Assembly (NCBI RefSeq): GCF_000717055.1
Contig: NZ_JNXI01000009.1
Location: forward strand, 1-64,000
DNA from: Streptomyces iakyrus
Lineage (GTDB): Bacteria; Actinomycetota; Actinomycetes; Streptomycetales; Streptomycetaceae
Reading direction: 5' to 3'
Length of the DNA: 64,000 nucleotides
The notes below the pieces were generated by a model that saw nothing but the letters and a program-made list of their open reading frames with translations, was not told the DNA's origin and did not search any database. The position numbers and the translations under genes are program-made. Position 1 is the first letter of the stretch. Every line of letters starts with the position of its first letter. Of the stretch, positions 7,988 to 17,525 are shown piece by piece.

Positions 7988-9835
7988 TCACTCCACGGTC
8001 ACCGACTTGGCCAGGTTCCGCGGCTGGTCCACCTCGTTCCCGCGGGCCGTCGCCAGCTCGCACGCGAACACCTGAAGCGGCACCGTCGCGACGAGCGGCT
8101 GCAACAGGGTCGGCGTGGCGGGAATCCGGACCAGGTGGTCCGCGTACGGCACGACCGCCTCGTCGCCCTCCTCCGCGATCACGATCGTCCGGGCCCCCCG
8201 CGCCCGGATCTCCTGGATGTTGGACACGATCTTGTCGTGCAGCACCGAGCGCCCACGCGGCGACGGCACCACCACGACCACCGGCAAGTCCTCCTCGATC
8301 AGGGCGATCGGCCCGTGCTTCAGCTCCCCGGCCGCGAACCCCTCTGCGTGCATGTAGGCGAGCTCCTTGAGCTTCAGCGCGCCTTCGAGCGCCACCGGAT
8401 ACCCCACGTGCCGCCCGAGGAACAGCACCGTCTTCTTCGAGGCCAGCGTGCGTGCCAGCTCCCGCACCGGCTCCATCGTGCCCAGCACCTGGTCCACCGC
8501 ACCGGCGATCGAGGACAGGTCGCGGATCACCGCCCGGATTTCGTCGCCCCACTTCGTGCCCCGTACCTGGCCGAGGTACAGCGCGACCAGATAGCACGCC
8601 ACGAGCTGTGTCAGGAACGCCTTGGTCGAGGCGACGGCCACCTCCGGCCCGGCGTGCGTGTACAGCACGGCGTCCGACTCGCGCGGGATCGTCGAGCCGT
8701 TGGTGTTGCAGATGGCCAGCACCTTGGAGCCCTGCTCGCGGGCGTGCCGCAGCGCCATCAGCGTGTCCATGGTCTCGCCCGACTGGGAGATGGCGATGAC
8801 GAGCGTCTGCGCGTCCAGGATCGGGTCCCGGTAGCGGAACTCGCTCGCCAGCTCCACCTCGCAGGGCAGCCGCGTCCAGTGCTCGATGGCGTACTTGGCG
8901 ATCATCCCGGCGTGGAAGGCCGTGCCGCACGCGACGATGACGACCTTGTCGATCTCCCGCAGCACCCGCGGAGGGATCCGCACCTCGTCCAGCGTCAGCG
9001 AACCGGACCCGTCGATCCGGCCCAGGAGCGTATCGGCGACCGCCTTGGGCTGTTCGGCGATCTCCTTGAGCATGAAGTAGTCGTAGCCGCCCTTCTCGGC
9101 GGCCGACGCGTCCCAGTCGACGTGGTACGAGTGGACGTCGGCCGGGCGGCCGTCGAAGCCGGTCACCGTCACGCCGTCCCGGCGCAGCTCCACCACCTGG
9201 TCCTGGCCGAGCTCGATCGCCGAGCGCGTGTGGGCGATGAACGCGGCGACGTCCGAGGCCAGGAACGCCTCGCCCTCACCGACGCCGACCACCAGCGGTG
9301 AGTTCCGCCGCGCGCCCACCACCACGTCCGGCTCGTCGGCGTGCACCGCGACCAGCGTGAACGCGCCCTCCAGACGCCGGCACACCAGCCGCATCGCCTC
9401 GGCGAGATCCGCGCAGGAGGAGAACTCCTCGGCGAGCAGATGCGCGACGACCTCGGTGTCCGTCTCGGAGGCCAGCTCGTGGCCGCGCTCGGCCAGCTCG
9501 GCCCGCAGTTCGGCGAAGTTCTCGATGATGCCGTTGTGCACCACCGCGACCCGGCCCGCGTTGTCGATGTGCGGGTGGGCGTTGGTGTCCGTCGGCCCGC
9601 CGTGCGTGGCCCAACGAGTGTGCCCGATGCCCGTGGCGCCGGTGGGCAGCGGTCTGCCGTCCAGTTCCTTCTCCAGGTTGAGGAGCTTGCCGGCCTTCTT
9701 CGCCGCCGCCAGCCCGCCGTCGGCCAGGACGGCGACGCCCGCCGAGTCGTACCCCCGGTACTCCAGCCGCTTCAGCCCGGCCATCACCACATCGAGCGCC
9801 GACTGCGGCCCCACGTATCCCACGATTCCGCACAT
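7988..9835 (-). CDS. glmS: glutamine-fructose-6-phosphate aminotransferase (isomerising)
   Basis: The product is 615 residues. It makes glucosamine-6-phosphate from fructose-6-phosphate and glutamine, the first step to UDP-GlcNAc. MCGIVGYVG at the N-terminus exposes the catalytic Cys2 of the class II amidotransferase domain. Two SIS sugar-isomerase domains follow, with ACGTAFHAG and SQSGETMDTL. The C-terminus (NEVDQPRNLAKSVTVE) is the canonical end. Length is normal. The next enzyme of the pathway, glmM, lies about 4.6 kb away in the same orientation. Confidence 0.97.
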   Translation of the reverse strand: MCGIVGYVGPQSALDVVMAGLKRLEYRGYDSAGVAVLADGGLAAAKKAGKLLNLEKELDGRPLPTGATGIGHTRWATHGGPTDTNAHPHIDNAGRVAVVHNGIIENFAELRAELAERGHELASETDTEVVAHLLAEEFSSCADLAEAMRLVCRRLEGAFTLVAVHADEPDVVVGARRNSPLVVGVGEGEAFLASDVAAFIAHTRSAIELGQDQVVELRRDGVTVTGFDGRPADVHSYHVDWDASAAEKGGYDYFMLKEIAEQPKAVADTLLGRIDGSGSLTLDEVRIPPRVLREIDKVVIVACGTAFHAGMIAKYAIEHWTRLPCEVELASEFRYRDPILDAQTLVIAISQSGETMDTLMALRHAREQGSKVLAICNTNGSTIPRESDAVLYTHAGPEVAVASTKAFLTQLVACYLVALYLGQVRGTKWGDEIRAVIRDLSSIAGAVDQVLGTMEPVRELARTLASKKTVLFLGRHVGYPVALEGALKLKELAYMHAEGFAAGELKHGPIALIEEDLPVVVVVPSPRGRSVLHDKIVSNIQEIRARGARTIVIAEEGDEAVVPYADHLVRIPATPTLLQPLVATVPLQVFACELATARGNEVDQPRNLAKSVTVE

Positions 9836-9932
9836 GAGCCGCAGCCTACGGGCCGACTCCCCCGGGAAAGCCCTTCAGCCTGCCCGGAATCGGAAATAAT
9901 GCAGCCTCAAGGCCGAGAGGAGCGCGTCCGGA

Positions 9933-10293
9933 ATGAGTGGCGAAGAACCCGAGCACCTCCTCGTCCGCGCCTGCGGCGACACCTCACCGCTGCACACCAC
10001 GGACGCCTGGGCGCCCACCGGCGTCAGGCCTTCACCCGCGCCGTCCCGGTCGACGACGACGCCCTCGCACTGCCCGGCGGCGTGGCGCACAGGCTGACCG
10101 AGTGGAACGGGAACCGTCCTGCCGGCGGGTCGGCCCGCAAGGCCCGCCTCCTCGGCACCCGCTCGCCATCACCGTCGAAGGCCAGTACGGGCTGTACCCG
10201 TTGTACGCGGAAGGCTTCGGGAGCTTCGCTCCGGACGACCCCGCCGCCGGCCTTCGCCTGCCCGACGACCTCGCGTCCGCGTTCCACCGCTGA
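9933..10293 (+). pseudogene. frameshifted gene remnant, family unknown
   Basis: Coding-like sequence runs through three frames in order. It begins with ATG at 9933 (MSGEEPEHLLVRACGDTSPL). It then continues in a second frame at about 10020-10115 (AFTRAVPVDDDALALPGG, HRLTEWNG) and in a third at about 10165-10290 (LAITVEGQYGLYPLYAEGFG, LRLPDDLASAFHR), ending at TGA 10291. Each piece has ordinary composition, whereas the continuations of each frame are Arg/Pro-rich shadows. This indicates a gene of about 120 codons broken by two shifts in the same direction. Sequencing error is the alternative. Confidence 0.6.
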
Positions 10294-10356
10294 GCGAAGG
10301 AGATCGAGACGACGCTGGCGGGAAGACCAGCAGGTGCGGCCAGGCCCCTCAGCTCC

Positions 10357-11172
10357 TCAGACCTTCGCCCGGTAAGCCCGCATGGCCAGCGGATAGAACA
10401 CCAGGGCGATCCCCGCCGCCCACACCAACGACCACAGCACCGGCTCGGCCACCGCCCCGCCCAGCAGCAGCCCCCGGAACGCGTCCGACAGGTGGGTCAC
10501 CGGATTGACGTCGCTCCAGGCCTGGAGCCAGCCGGGCATCGTGTCGACGACGACGAACGCGCTGCTGGTGAAGGTGATCGGGAAGATGAGCGTGAAGGCG
10601 AACGCCTGGACCTTCTCGGCGTCGCCGGCCAGCATCCCGATCAGCACCGCACTCCAGGAGACGGCCGCGGCGAACACCACCACCAGCAGGGTGCCGAGCA
10701 GGAAGCCGCCGAATCCGCCGGTGATGCGGAAGCCGAGCGCCAGGCCGAGGCCGATCATCAGCAGCAGCGCCCACAGGTGCTTCGCGAGGTCCGCGGTGAT
10801 CCTGCCGATGAGCGGCGCGGAGCGGGCGATGGGCAGGCTGCGCAGCCGGTCGAAGACGCCCTTGGTGAGGTCGGTGTTCAGCGCCATCGCTGTGTACATC
10901 GTCATGAACAGGGTGTTCTGCACGATGATCCCGGGCAGCGCGTACTTCAGGTACGCGTCGGGCGAGCCGGCCATCTGTCCGCCCAGCACATAGGTGAACA
11001 GGAACACGAACATGATCGGCGTGATGCTGTAGTCGACCAGTTCGAGCGGGTTGTGCTTGACGGCGACCAGGCTCCGCCAGGCCATCGTGAAGGTCTGCCG
11101 CAGCCCGGCGAGGGGCGGCACCCGGCCCGAAGCGGTGACCGGTGCGGTGAGGGTGGTGGCGGTGGCGGTCAT
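10357..11172 (-). CDS. ABC-2 type transporter permease (DrrB-like)
   Basis: The product is 271 residues with about six membrane helices, a membrane partner of the ABC ATPase encoded just upstream. The N-terminus is cytoplasmic. The motif YSITPIMFVFLFTYVLGGQM and a central segment around LTKGVFDRLRSLPIARSAPL are typical of the DrrB/NodJ exporter family. The gene overlaps the ATPase gene by 4 nt (ATGA), so translation is coupled. Relatives export anthracyclines and other drugs or lipids; the substrate cannot be deduced here. Confidence 0.9.
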   Translation of the reverse strand: MTATATTLTAPVTASGRVPPLAGLRQTFTMAWRSLVAVKHNPLELVDYSITPIMFVFLFTYVLGGQMAGSPDAYLKYALPGIIVQNTLFMTMYTAMALNTDLTKGVFDRLRSLPIARSAPLIGRITADLAKHLWALLLMIGLGLALGFRITGGFGGFLLGTLLVVVFAAAVSWSAVLIGMLAGDAEKVQAFAFTLIFPITFTSSAFVVVDTMPGWLQAWSDVNPVTHLSDAFRGLLLGGAVAEPVLWSLVWAAGIALVFYPLAMRAYRAKV

Positions 11173-12176
11173 GACGGGCTCACCGCCTTCTCCAGCTCCT
11201 CGTCCTCCCGGACCGCCGCACCGCCGTCCTCCTCGGCCTCGCCCGGCTCGGCGCGGTGACCGGTCAGGGACAGGAAGACCTCATCTAGGGAGGAGCGGCG
11301 CAAGGCCAGCTCCCCGACCGCGATGCCCTCCCGGTCCAGCGCGCGCACGACGGCCGGCATCAGCTCCGGGTCGTTCACCGGGGCGGTGACCGTCTCGCCC
11401 TCGATCCGGGCCTGCGGCCCTGCGGCCCCGGCCACCAGCGCGTGCGCCCGCGCGAGGTCCTGCCCGGCGATCGGCCTGAGCTCCAGCACCTGGCCGCCGA
11501 CCTGCGCCTTCAACCGGTCCGGCGTGCCCTCGGCGATCACACGGCCCTTGTCGATCACCACGATGTCGTCGGCGAGGACATCGGCCTCGTTCAGGTACTG
11601 CGTGGTCAGCAGCGCGGTCGCACCGTCCGCGACCAGCCCGCGCAGCAGGTCCCACAGCTCACCACGGCTGTGTGGATCAAGGCCCGTGGTCGGCTCGTCG
11701 AGGAAGAGGATGCTGGGCCGGCCGACCAGGCTGGCCGCGAGGTCCAGACGCCGGCGCATGCCGCCCGAGAAGGTCTTCGCGGCCCGCCCGGCCGCGTCGG
11801 TCAGCTGGAACCGCTCCAGCAGTTCACCGGCCCGCGCCTTCGCCTCCCGCCTCGGCAGACCCAGCAGCCGGCCGATGAGCAGCAGGTTCTCCGTGCCGGT
11901 CAGGTTCTCGTCGACCGCCGCGTACTGCCCGGTCAGCCCGACGAGGGAGCGAACGACCCCCGCCTCCCGGACCACGTCGTGGCCGGCCACCTTGGCCGTG
12001 CCCCGGTCCGGGAGCAGCAGTGTCGCGAAGATCCGCACCGCCGTCGTCTTCCCCGCACCGTTGGGCCCCAGCAGCCCGAGCACCGTGCCCTTGCGGGCCG
12101 CCAGGTCGACGCCGGCCAGCGCCTCGGTCTCCTTGAACCGCTTGACCAGGCCTTCCGCCTCTATCGCATACGTCAT
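11169..12176 (-). CDS. ABC transporter ATP-binding protein (DrrA-like)
   Basis: The product is 335 residues. Walker A is GPNGAGKTT (about 37-45), the signature is FSGGMRRRLDLA, and Walker B is ILFLDEPTTGLDP followed by a switch region TTQYLNEAD. The C-terminal 100 residues carry the DrrA-type regulatory extension ending in SLDEVFLSLTGH. The start at 12176 (MTYAIEAEG) has GGGGGT upstream; an in-frame start at 12227 is less likely. It powers the permease encoded downstream, and the pair probably forms a drug-export type transporter. Confidence 0.92.
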   Translation of the reverse strand: MTYAIEAEGLVKRFKETEALAGVDLAARKGTVLGLLGPNGAGKTTAVRIFATLLLPDRGTAKVAGHDVVREAGVVRSLVGLTGQYAAVDENLTGTENLLLIGRLLGLPRREAKARAGELLERFQLTDAAGRAAKTFSGGMRRRLDLAASLVGRPSILFLDEPTTGLDPHSRGELWDLLRGLVADGATALLTTQYLNEADVLADDIVVIDKGRVIAEGTPDRLKAQVGGQVLELRPIAGQDLARAHALVAGAAGPQARIEGETVTAPVNDPELMPAVVRALDREGIAVGELALRRSSLDEVFLSLTGHRAEPGEAEEDGGAAVREDEELEKAVSPS

Positions 12177-12284
12177 GGGTACCCCCAGGCGTCCGTGGAC
12201 CCCGGACCGGGCCCACCTCTCCCACAACTGTGACGCACGCCACTGACATTCCTCCCGTGCCGGTCTTTCTCAGGAGGAAGCCGG

Positions 12285-12350
12285 GTGAACACCTCGCGTG
12301 ACGGATCCCACCTCACCATCCGTTCGTACGCCCGTAACAATGGACTGTGA
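12285..12350 (+). CDS. short upstream ORF (21 codons) coupled to coaA
   Basis: A GTG at 12285 has a strong AGGAGG Shine-Dalgarno 7 nt upstream (12272-12277). It opens a 21-codon frame ([10 protein letters not shown] then [11 protein letters not shown]) whose TGA overlaps the coaA GTG as GTGA. coaA itself has no Shine-Dalgarno sequence, so its translation probably depends on ribosomes finishing this frame. The peptide has no recognised motif. The alternative is that coaA is leaderless, with TAACAA at 12335 as -10. Confidence 0.5.
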   Translation: MNTSRDGSHLTIRSYARNNGL

Positions 12351-13336
12351 TCTCTCCGGTCTCCTCGATGCCCCGGAGCGCCCACCGGCCCCGCCCGGAG
12401 GCGACTCCCTACGTCGACCTCACCCGAACCGAGTGGAGTGCGCTGCGTGACAAGACGCCGCTGCCGCTGACGGCCGAGGAGGTCGAGAAGCTGCGCGGTC
12501 TCGGCGACGTGATCGACCTCGACGAGGTGCGGGACATCTACCTCCCGCTGTCCCGCCTCCTCAACCTCTACGTCGGTGCCACCGACGGCCTCAGAGGCGC
12601 GCTGAACACGTTCCTGGGCGAACAGGGCTCCCAGTCGGGCACCCCGTTCGTCATAGGCGTGGCCGGTTCGGTCGCCGTGGGCAAGTCGACGGTCGCCCGC
12701 CTCCTCCAGGCCCTGCTCTCGCGCTGGCCCGAGCACCCACGCGTCGAGCTGGTCACCACCGACGGCTTCCTGCTGCCCACCAAGGAGCTCAAGGCCCGCG
12801 GCCTGATGTCCCGCAAGGGCTTCCCGGAGTCCTACGACCGCCGCGCTCTGACCCGCTTCGTCGCCGACATCAAGGCCGGCAAGGACGAGGTCACCGCCCC
12901 CGTCTACTCCCATCTCATCTACGACATCGTCCCCGACAAGCGGCTCACCGTCCGCCGCCCCGACATCCTGATCGTCGAGGGCCTGAACGTCCTCCAGCCG
13001 GCCCTGCCCGGCAAGGACGGCCGCACCCGCGTCGGTCTCGCCGACTACTTCGACTTCAGCGTGTACGTCGACGCCCGTGTCGAGGACATCGAGACCTGGT
13101 ACCTCAACCGCTTCCGCAAGCTGCGCGCGACCGCCTTCCAGAACCCGTCCTCGTACTTCCGCAAGTACACGCAGGTCTCGGAGGAGGAAGCCTTGGACTA
13201 CGCCCGGACGATGTGGCGCACGATCAACCGGCCCAACCTGGTGGAGAACATCGCCCCCACCCGCGGCCGGGCCACCCTCGTCCTGCGCAAGGGCCCGGAC
13301 CACAAGGTGCAGCGGCTCAGCCTGCGCAAGCTGTGA
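12347..13336 (+). CDS. coaA: pantothenate kinase, type I
   Basis: The product is 329 residues. It phosphorylates pantothenate in the first committed step of coenzyme A synthesis. The P-loop is GSVAVGKST at about 107-115. The type I motifs follow: TTDGFLLP, the RKGFPESYD loop and [12 protein letters not shown]. The GTG at 12347 is used; an internal ATG at 12368 is possible, since family proteins begin to align around SPYVDLTR. Translation is probably coupled to the short ORF upstream. CoA from this pathway feeds acpS, also in this window. Confidence 0.94.
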   Translation: MISPVSSMPRSAHRPRPEATPYVDLTRTEWSALRDKTPLPLTAEEVEKLRGLGDVIDLDEVRDIYLPLSRLLNLYVGATDGLRGALNTFLGEQGSQSGTPFVIGVAGSVAVGKSTVARLLQALLSRWPEHPRVELVTTDGFLLPTKELKARGLMSRKGFPESYDRRALTRFVADIKAGKDEVTAPVYSHLIYDIVPDKRLTVRRPDILIVEGLNVLQPALPGKDGRTRVGLADYFDFSVYVDARVEDIETWYLNRFRKLRATAFQNPSSYFRKYTQVSEEEALDYARTMWRTINRPNLVENIAPTRGRATLVLRKGPDHKVQRLSLRKL

Positions 13337-13358
13337 CGGCAGGGGAAAGGCGGGTTAG

Positions 13359-14300
13359 ATGGGCGCCATGCTCCACTTGCGCATGATCACACCGTCCGGC
13401 CGGACCGACGAAGTGGTCCTGCTGATCGAGAAGACGGTCGGCACCACCCACCTCGTCGTGCTGCCGGGCGCCGCCCGCGACCCCGCCGGGGACGTGGTGA
13501 TGTGCGACGTCGCGCGTGAGGCGGGCGACGAACTCCTCGCCGGTCTGCGGGAACTGGGCATCGACACCACCGGCTCCATCGCCGTGGAGTCCATAGACCT
13601 GTCCCTGTCCGAGCGGGCCGACCGGGCCGAGGCCGACGCGCCGGGCGAGGGCGCGGACGCGGTCCTCTGGGAGCAGTTGACCGACGCGACGCACGAGGAG
13701 TCCACCCTCTCGGTCACGTACCTGGCTTTCATCACGCTCGCCACGATGATCGCGGCCTGTGGCGTGGTCCTGGACAACGCGATCCTGATCGTCGGTGCCA
13801 TGGCCGTGGGCCCGGAGTTCGGCCCGCTCGCCGGCCTCAGTACCGCGATCGTCCGGCGTCGCCCCCGGCTCGCCCTGCGCTCCCTGATCGCCCTGCTGGT
13901 GGGCTTCGCAGCGGCGATGGCGGTGACGGTCGCCTTCAGCCTCTTCATGGACGCCGTGGACCTGTTCAGCCAGGAGCAGCTCATGGCCGACCGTCCGAAC
14001 ACGGGCTTCATCTACGCCCCGGACTGGTTCTCCTTCGTCGTGGCGGTCCTGGCCGGCATCGCCGGCACGCTCTCCCTGACCTCCGCCAAGTCGGGCGCCC
14101 TGGTCGGCGTGGCCATCTCGGTCACCACGATCCCGGCCGCCGCGAACGCGGCCGTGGCCCTGAGCTACGGCGACACGAAACAGACGTGGGGCTCGACGGA
14201 ACAGCTCCTGCTGAACCTGTTGGGCATCATCGTCGCCGGCACGCTCACACTGCTGGCTCAGAAGTGGTTCTGGTCCAGGCAGCCCAAGAACGCGCCGTGA
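13359..14300 (+). CDS. DUF389 membrane protein
   Basis: The product is 313 residues. The first 110 or so form a cytoplasmic ACT-like domain that starts with LHLRMITPSGRTDEVV. The remainder has five or six membrane helices of the DUF389 (YjhE/TIGR00341-like) type. It includes the family's ILIVGAMAVGPEFGPL motif, close to the canonical AMLISPLMGPI. No transport activity is established for the family. It follows coaA by 22 nt and may share its transcript. The ATG at 13359 or the one at 13368 could be the start. Confidence 0.85.
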   Translation: MGAMLHLRMITPSGRTDEVVLLIEKTVGTTHLVVLPGAARDPAGDVVMCDVAREAGDELLAGLRELGIDTTGSIAVESIDLSLSERADRAEADAPGEGADAVLWEQLTDATHEESTLSVTYLAFITLATMIAACGVVLDNAILIVGAMAVGPEFGPLAGLSTAIVRRRPRLALRSLIALLVGFAAAMAVTVAFSLFMDAVDLFSQEQLMADRPNTGFIYAPDWFSFVVAVLAGIAGTLSLTSAKSGALVGVAISVTTIPAAANAAVALSYGDTKQTWGSTEQLLLNLLGIIVAGTLTLLAQKWFWSRQPKNAP

Positions 14301-14316
14301 GGGCGACGTTCCTCAT

Positions 14317-14350
14317 GGGCGCGGGGAACTGCGCGAACAATCACGACGAG
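14317..14350. repeat. dispersed intergenic repeat, copy 1
   Basis: The copy begins GGGCGCGGGGAACTGCGCGA and continues as ACAATCACGACGAG. The same core occurs at 19335 and 20001, and in a longer form at 22794. It lies between the convergent ends of the DUF389 gene and glmM. The copies are intergenic and close to gene ends. From memory, this element is very abundant in Streptomyces chromosomes. Confidence 0.75.
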
Positions 14351-14396
14351 AGCAGCACTCCGTCCCCGGCAGAACCCCCCACCCCCTACTCGGTCA

Positions 14397-15755
14397 TCAG
14401 CCGAGCGCGGACTTCACCACGTCGGCCAGCCGCCCCGCGACAGACCGGGCCTGCTCGATATCGGCCGCCTCGACCATCACCCGGACCAACGGCTCCGTCC
14501 CGGAGGGCCGCAGCAGCACCCGCCCGGTCTCCCCGAGCTCCCGCTCCGCGTCCGCGACGGCCGCCGACAGCTCCGCGGACGTCCCCACCCGCGTCCTGTC
14601 GACATCCGGCACATTGATCAGCACCTGCGGCAGCCGCTCCATGACCCCGGCGAGATCCGCCAGCGTGCGGCCGCTCTGCGCCACCCGAGCCGCCAGCAGC
14701 AGCCCGGTCAGCGTCCCGTCGCCGGTCGTCGCGTGGTCGAGGATGATCACGTGCCCGGACTGCTCGCCCCCGAGGGCGAACCCGTGCTCCTTCATCTCCT
14801 CCAGCACGTACCGGTCGCCGACGGCGGTCTGCACCAGCCGGATGCCCTCGCGCTCCATGGCGAGCTTGAACCCGAGGTTCGACATCACCGTGGCGACGAC
14901 CGTGTCGGACCGCAGCACGGACCGCTCCCGCATCGCCAGCGCCAGCACGGCGAGGATCTGGTCCCCGTCCACCTCCGCGCCGGTGTGGTCGACGGCGAGG
15001 CACCGGTCGGCGTCGCCGTCGTGCGCGATGCCGAGGTCGGCGCCGTGCTCGACGACGGCGGCCTTGATCTTGTCCAGGTGCGTCGAACCGCACCCGTCGT
15101 TGATGTTGAGCCCGTCCGGCTCGGCCCCGATCGTGACGACCTCGGCACCGGCCCGCTGGAACACCTCGGGCGAGACCCGGGCGGCGGCGCCGTGCGCCTC
15201 GTCGAGGACGACCTTCAGCCCGTCGAGCCGGTTCGGCAGGACACTCAGCAGATGCGCGACGTACCGCTCGGAGCCCTCCTCGTACGCGCGTACGCGGCCC
15301 ACCCCGGCCCCGGTCGGCCGGTCCCACGGGGCGCCGGTGCGGTGCTCCTCGTAGACGGACTCGATCCGGTCCTCCAGCTCGTCGGCGAGCTTGTGCCCCC
15401 CGCGGGCGAAGAACTTGACGCCGTTGTCGGGCATGGCGTTGTGGCTGGCGGAGAGCATCACACCGAGGTCGGCGCCGAGCTCCCCGGTCAGGTACGCCAC
15501 GGCGGGCGTCGGCAGCACGCCGACCCGCAGGACGTCCACGCCGGCGCTGGCGAGACCCGCGACCACGGCGGCTTCCAGGAACTCCCCGGACGCACGGGGG
15601 TCACGTCCGACCACGGCCTTCGGCCGGTGTCCCTCGAACGTGCCCGCCTCGGCCAGTACGTGCGCCGCGGCCACGGAGAGGCCGAGGGCCATCTCCGCCG
15701 TCAGATCCGCGTTGGCGACACCGCGCACGCCGTCCGTGCCGAAGAGTCGTCCCAC
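14397..15755 (-). CDS. glmM: phosphoglucosamine mutase
   Basis: The product is 452 residues. It converts glucosamine-6-phosphate to glucosamine-1-phosphate, the step after GlmS on the way to UDP-GlcNAc. [12 protein letters not shown] opens the protein. The phosphoserine loop is [11 protein letters not shown] at about 100-110. The metal-binding loop is DGDADR, and the sugar-specificity motif GEQSGH and C-terminal [12 protein letters not shown] are present. It starts with GTG behind GGAGGAC. It is downstream of rplM-rpsI but separated by a terminator, so it has its own promoter. Confidence 0.97.
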   Translation of the reverse strand: MGRLFGTDGVRGVANADLTAEMALGLSVAAAHVLAEAGTFEGHRPKAVVGRDPRASGEFLEAAVVAGLASAGVDVLRVGVLPTPAVAYLTGELGADLGVMLSASHNAMPDNGVKFFARGGHKLADELEDRIESVYEEHRTGAPWDRPTGAGVGRVRAYEEGSERYVAHLLSVLPNRLDGLKVVLDEAHGAAARVSPEVFQRAGAEVVTIGAEPDGLNINDGCGSTHLDKIKAAVVEHGADLGIAHDGDADRCLAVDHTGAEVDGDQILAVLALAMRERSVLRSDTVVATVMSNLGFKLAMEREGIRLVQTAVGDRYVLEEMKEHGFALGGEQSGHVIILDHATTGDGTLTGLLLAARVAQSGRTLADLAGVMERLPQVLINVPDVDRTRVGTSAELSAAVADAERELGETGRVLLRPSGTEPLVRVMVEAADIEQARSVAGRLADVVKSALG

Positions 15756-15850
15756 AGTGGTGTCCTCCGATATTGCTGAAGAGAATGCGGCTCACATCCC
15801 CGATGTGCACCCCCTGAGACTGTCCGGGGGCCGTAGGGGTTGTGTAAACG

Positions 15851-15886
15851 AAACCGCCCCGGCAGCACAACCGTGCCGCCGGGGCG
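15851..15886 (-). terminator. rho-independent-like terminator of rplM-rpsI
   Basis: CGCCCCGGC-A-GCAC (15855-15868) pairs with GTGC-C-GCCGGGGCG (15873-15886). This is 13 bp around one mismatch, with a 4-nt loop. On the minus-strand transcript it is followed by GGTTTCGTTT. It lies 38 nt past the rpsI stop. Confidence 0.8.
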
Positions 15887-15923
15887 ATCGTTGCGAAGCC
15901 AGTCGCCAGGACGGGCGTCGCGT

Positions 15924-16436
15924 TTAGCGCTTGCTGTACTGCGGAGCCTTGCGGGCCTTCTTCAGACCGGCCTTCTTGCGCTCGACCGCACGGTCGTCGC
16001 GCTTGAGGAAGCCGGCCTTCTTCAGGGGGCCGCGGTTGTTGTCGACGTCGGCCTCGTTCAGCGCGCGGGCGACACCGAGACGGAGCGCACCGGCCTGGCC
16101 GGAGACACCGCCACCGGAGATGCGGGCGATGACGTCGTAGCGGCCCTCGAGCTCGAGAACCTTGAACGGCTCGTTGACTTCCTGCTGGTGCACCTTGTTG
16201 GGGAAGTAGTCCTCAAGGGTGCGACCGTTGATCTTCCACTTGCCGGTGCCCGGGACGATCCGGACGCGGGCGATGGCGTTCTTGCGACGGCCCAGGCCGG
16301 CGGCCGGCTGGGGCTCGCCGAAGCGGGACGCCATGGACTCCGAGGTGTACTCACCCTCGACGGGGACCTCGGACTCGGTGGTGTAGCTGTCGATGTCGAT
16401 CTCTTCGAGCGGCTGCTCGGCAGTGGTCTCGGCCAC
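15924..16436 (-). CDS. rpsI: 30S ribosomal protein S9
   Basis: The product is 170 residues. S9 lies in the head of the small subunit, and its basic C-terminal tail ([12 protein letters not shown]) reaches the P-site tRNA. The S9 fold starts around [17 protein letters not shown]. Before it is an acidic N-terminal extension of about 45 residues, which is usual in Streptomyces and absent from E. coli S9. It starts with GTG and lies 42 nt downstream of rplM in the same transcript. A terminator follows at 15851-15886. Confidence 0.97.
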   Translation of the reverse strand: MAETTAEQPLEEIDIDSYTTESEVPVEGEYTSESMASRFGEPQPAAGLGRRKNAIARVRIVPGTGKWKINGRTLEDYFPNKVHQQEVNEPFKVLELEGRYDVIARISGGGVSGQAGALRLGVARALNEADVDNNRGPLKKAGFLKRDDRAVERKKAGLKKARKAPQYSKR

Positions 16437-16478
16437 GATGCTCCTCAGATTCTCTTCAGTCTTAGGGGGTGGCCGGAC

Positions 16479-16922
16479 TTACTGCGCGACCTGGGTGATC
16501 TCGAACGGCTGCGGCTGCTGCGCGCCGTGCGGGTGCTGGTCACCCTTGTAGACCTTCAGCTTCGAGAGCATCTGACGGCCCAGCGTGTTCTTGGGGAGCA
16601 TGCCCTTGACGGCCTTCTCGATGGCCTTCTCGGGGTTCTTGTCCAGCAGCTCGTCGTAGCGGACGGAGCGCAGACCACCCGGGTAGCCGGAGTGGCGGTA
16701 CGCCATCTTCTGGGTCCGCTTGTTGCCGGAGAGGTGCACCTTGTCGGCGTTGATGATGATGACGAAGTCACCAGCGTCGACGTGCGGCGCGTAGATCGGC
16801 TTGTGCTTGCCCCGGAGGAGCGTCGCGGCAGTGGTGGCGAGACGGCCCAGGACAACGTCCTGAGCGTCGATGACGTGCCACTGGCGCGTCACATCGCCGG
16901 GCTTGGGGCTGTACGTACGCAC
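16479..16922 (-). CDS. rplM: 50S ribosomal protein L13
   Basis: The product is 147 residues, an early assembly protein of the large subunit. Characteristic segments are [27 protein letters not shown] and [13 protein letters not shown]. It starts with GTG. It is the first gene of the rplM-rpsI operon, whose promoter (17102-17130) lies about 180 nt upstream. The untranslated leader is long enough to carry autoregulatory structure, which is the known mode of L13/S9 operon control in other bacteria. Confidence 0.97.
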   Translation of the reverse strand: MRTYSPKPGDVTRQWHVIDAQDVVLGRLATTAATLLRGKHKPIYAPHVDAGDFVIIINADKVHLSGNKRTQKMAYRHSGYPGGLRSVRYDELLDKNPEKAIEKAVKGMLPKNTLGRQMLSKLKVYKGDQHPHGAQQPQPFEITQVAQ

Positions 16923-17101
16923 GGTTCGTAGCCTTCGCTTCGAGTGAATGGTCCATAACTGGTCACCGAAACGATCACGACAGCCTGGACCGCACTGCGG
17001 CGACGCATACCGCGTACGTGGGGTCGCTGGTCATCGGCCCGGTGGACCGGTGTAAGGGCCCGTCCCGTGAGAATGAGCAAGCCAATACACAACGAACAAG
17101 C

Positions 17102-17130
17102 AGAATACCGGGGTACACCACAAGGGTCAA
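17102..17130 (-). promoter_or_regulatory. sigma70-type promoter for rplM-rpsI
   Basis: On the minus strand, TTGACC (17125-17130) and TATTCT (17102-17107) are separated by exactly 17 nt. The spacer ends in CCCCGG directly before the -10. The rpsJ promoter at 36312-36339 has the same -35, the same -10 and the same kind of spacer end. Confidence 0.75.
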
Positions 17131-17139
17131 AACGCGGGA

Positions 17140-17451
17140 TCACCGCAGCCGCTCGGTCACGGAGACGTACAGGACGGCGCAGAGCGTGACGGCCCTCCGC
17201 AGCGTCCGCCGCCGCGGCGGCCGTACGTACGGGAACACCGCCGAGACGGCGACGTCCACGGCGAGGGCCGCGCACCACCGCACCACGGATCGGCCGGCGC
17301 GCGGACGACGGCACGCCCCCAGCGCCCCCACCACGACCGACGGCCACACCCCGGCCGCTAGGGCCGGCCAGGACAGCAGACACCCCAGCAGCACCACCGT
17401 CGGCAGCACTCGCCCCAACCACCCGGAGATGTCGCCTTTGCCCGTGCGCAT
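17140..17451 (-). CDS. small hypothetical membrane protein
   Basis: The product is about 103 residues. It has hydrophobic segments at about 10-38 (GWLGRVLPTVVLLGCLL...) and 58-72, and another near the C-terminus. The basic loops between them are Arg-rich. It lies immediately upstream of the rplM promoter; its stop codon is 10 nt before the -35. It is convergent with nothing and divergent from the gene at 17526. The start at 17451 lacks a clear Shine-Dalgarno sequence, so the N-terminus is uncertain. No family is recognised. Confidence 0.5.
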   Translation of the reverse strand: MRTGKGDISGWLGRVLPTVVLLGCLLSWPALAAGVWPSVVVGALGACRRPRAGRSVVRWCAALAVDVAVSAVFPYVRPPRRRTLRRAVTLCAVLYVSVTERLR

Positions 17452-17525
17452 GGGAGGAACGCTAGGGGCTGCAGAGCCCGTCCGGGCGGACCAGCACACC
17501 CCTTGTCCCGTCTAAGATGCGGCCC

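Noticed and set aside
16889..17422. 177-codon minus-strand frame over the rplM start and promoter
   Set aside because: It overlaps the rplM gene and its promoter in another frame and has shadow composition.
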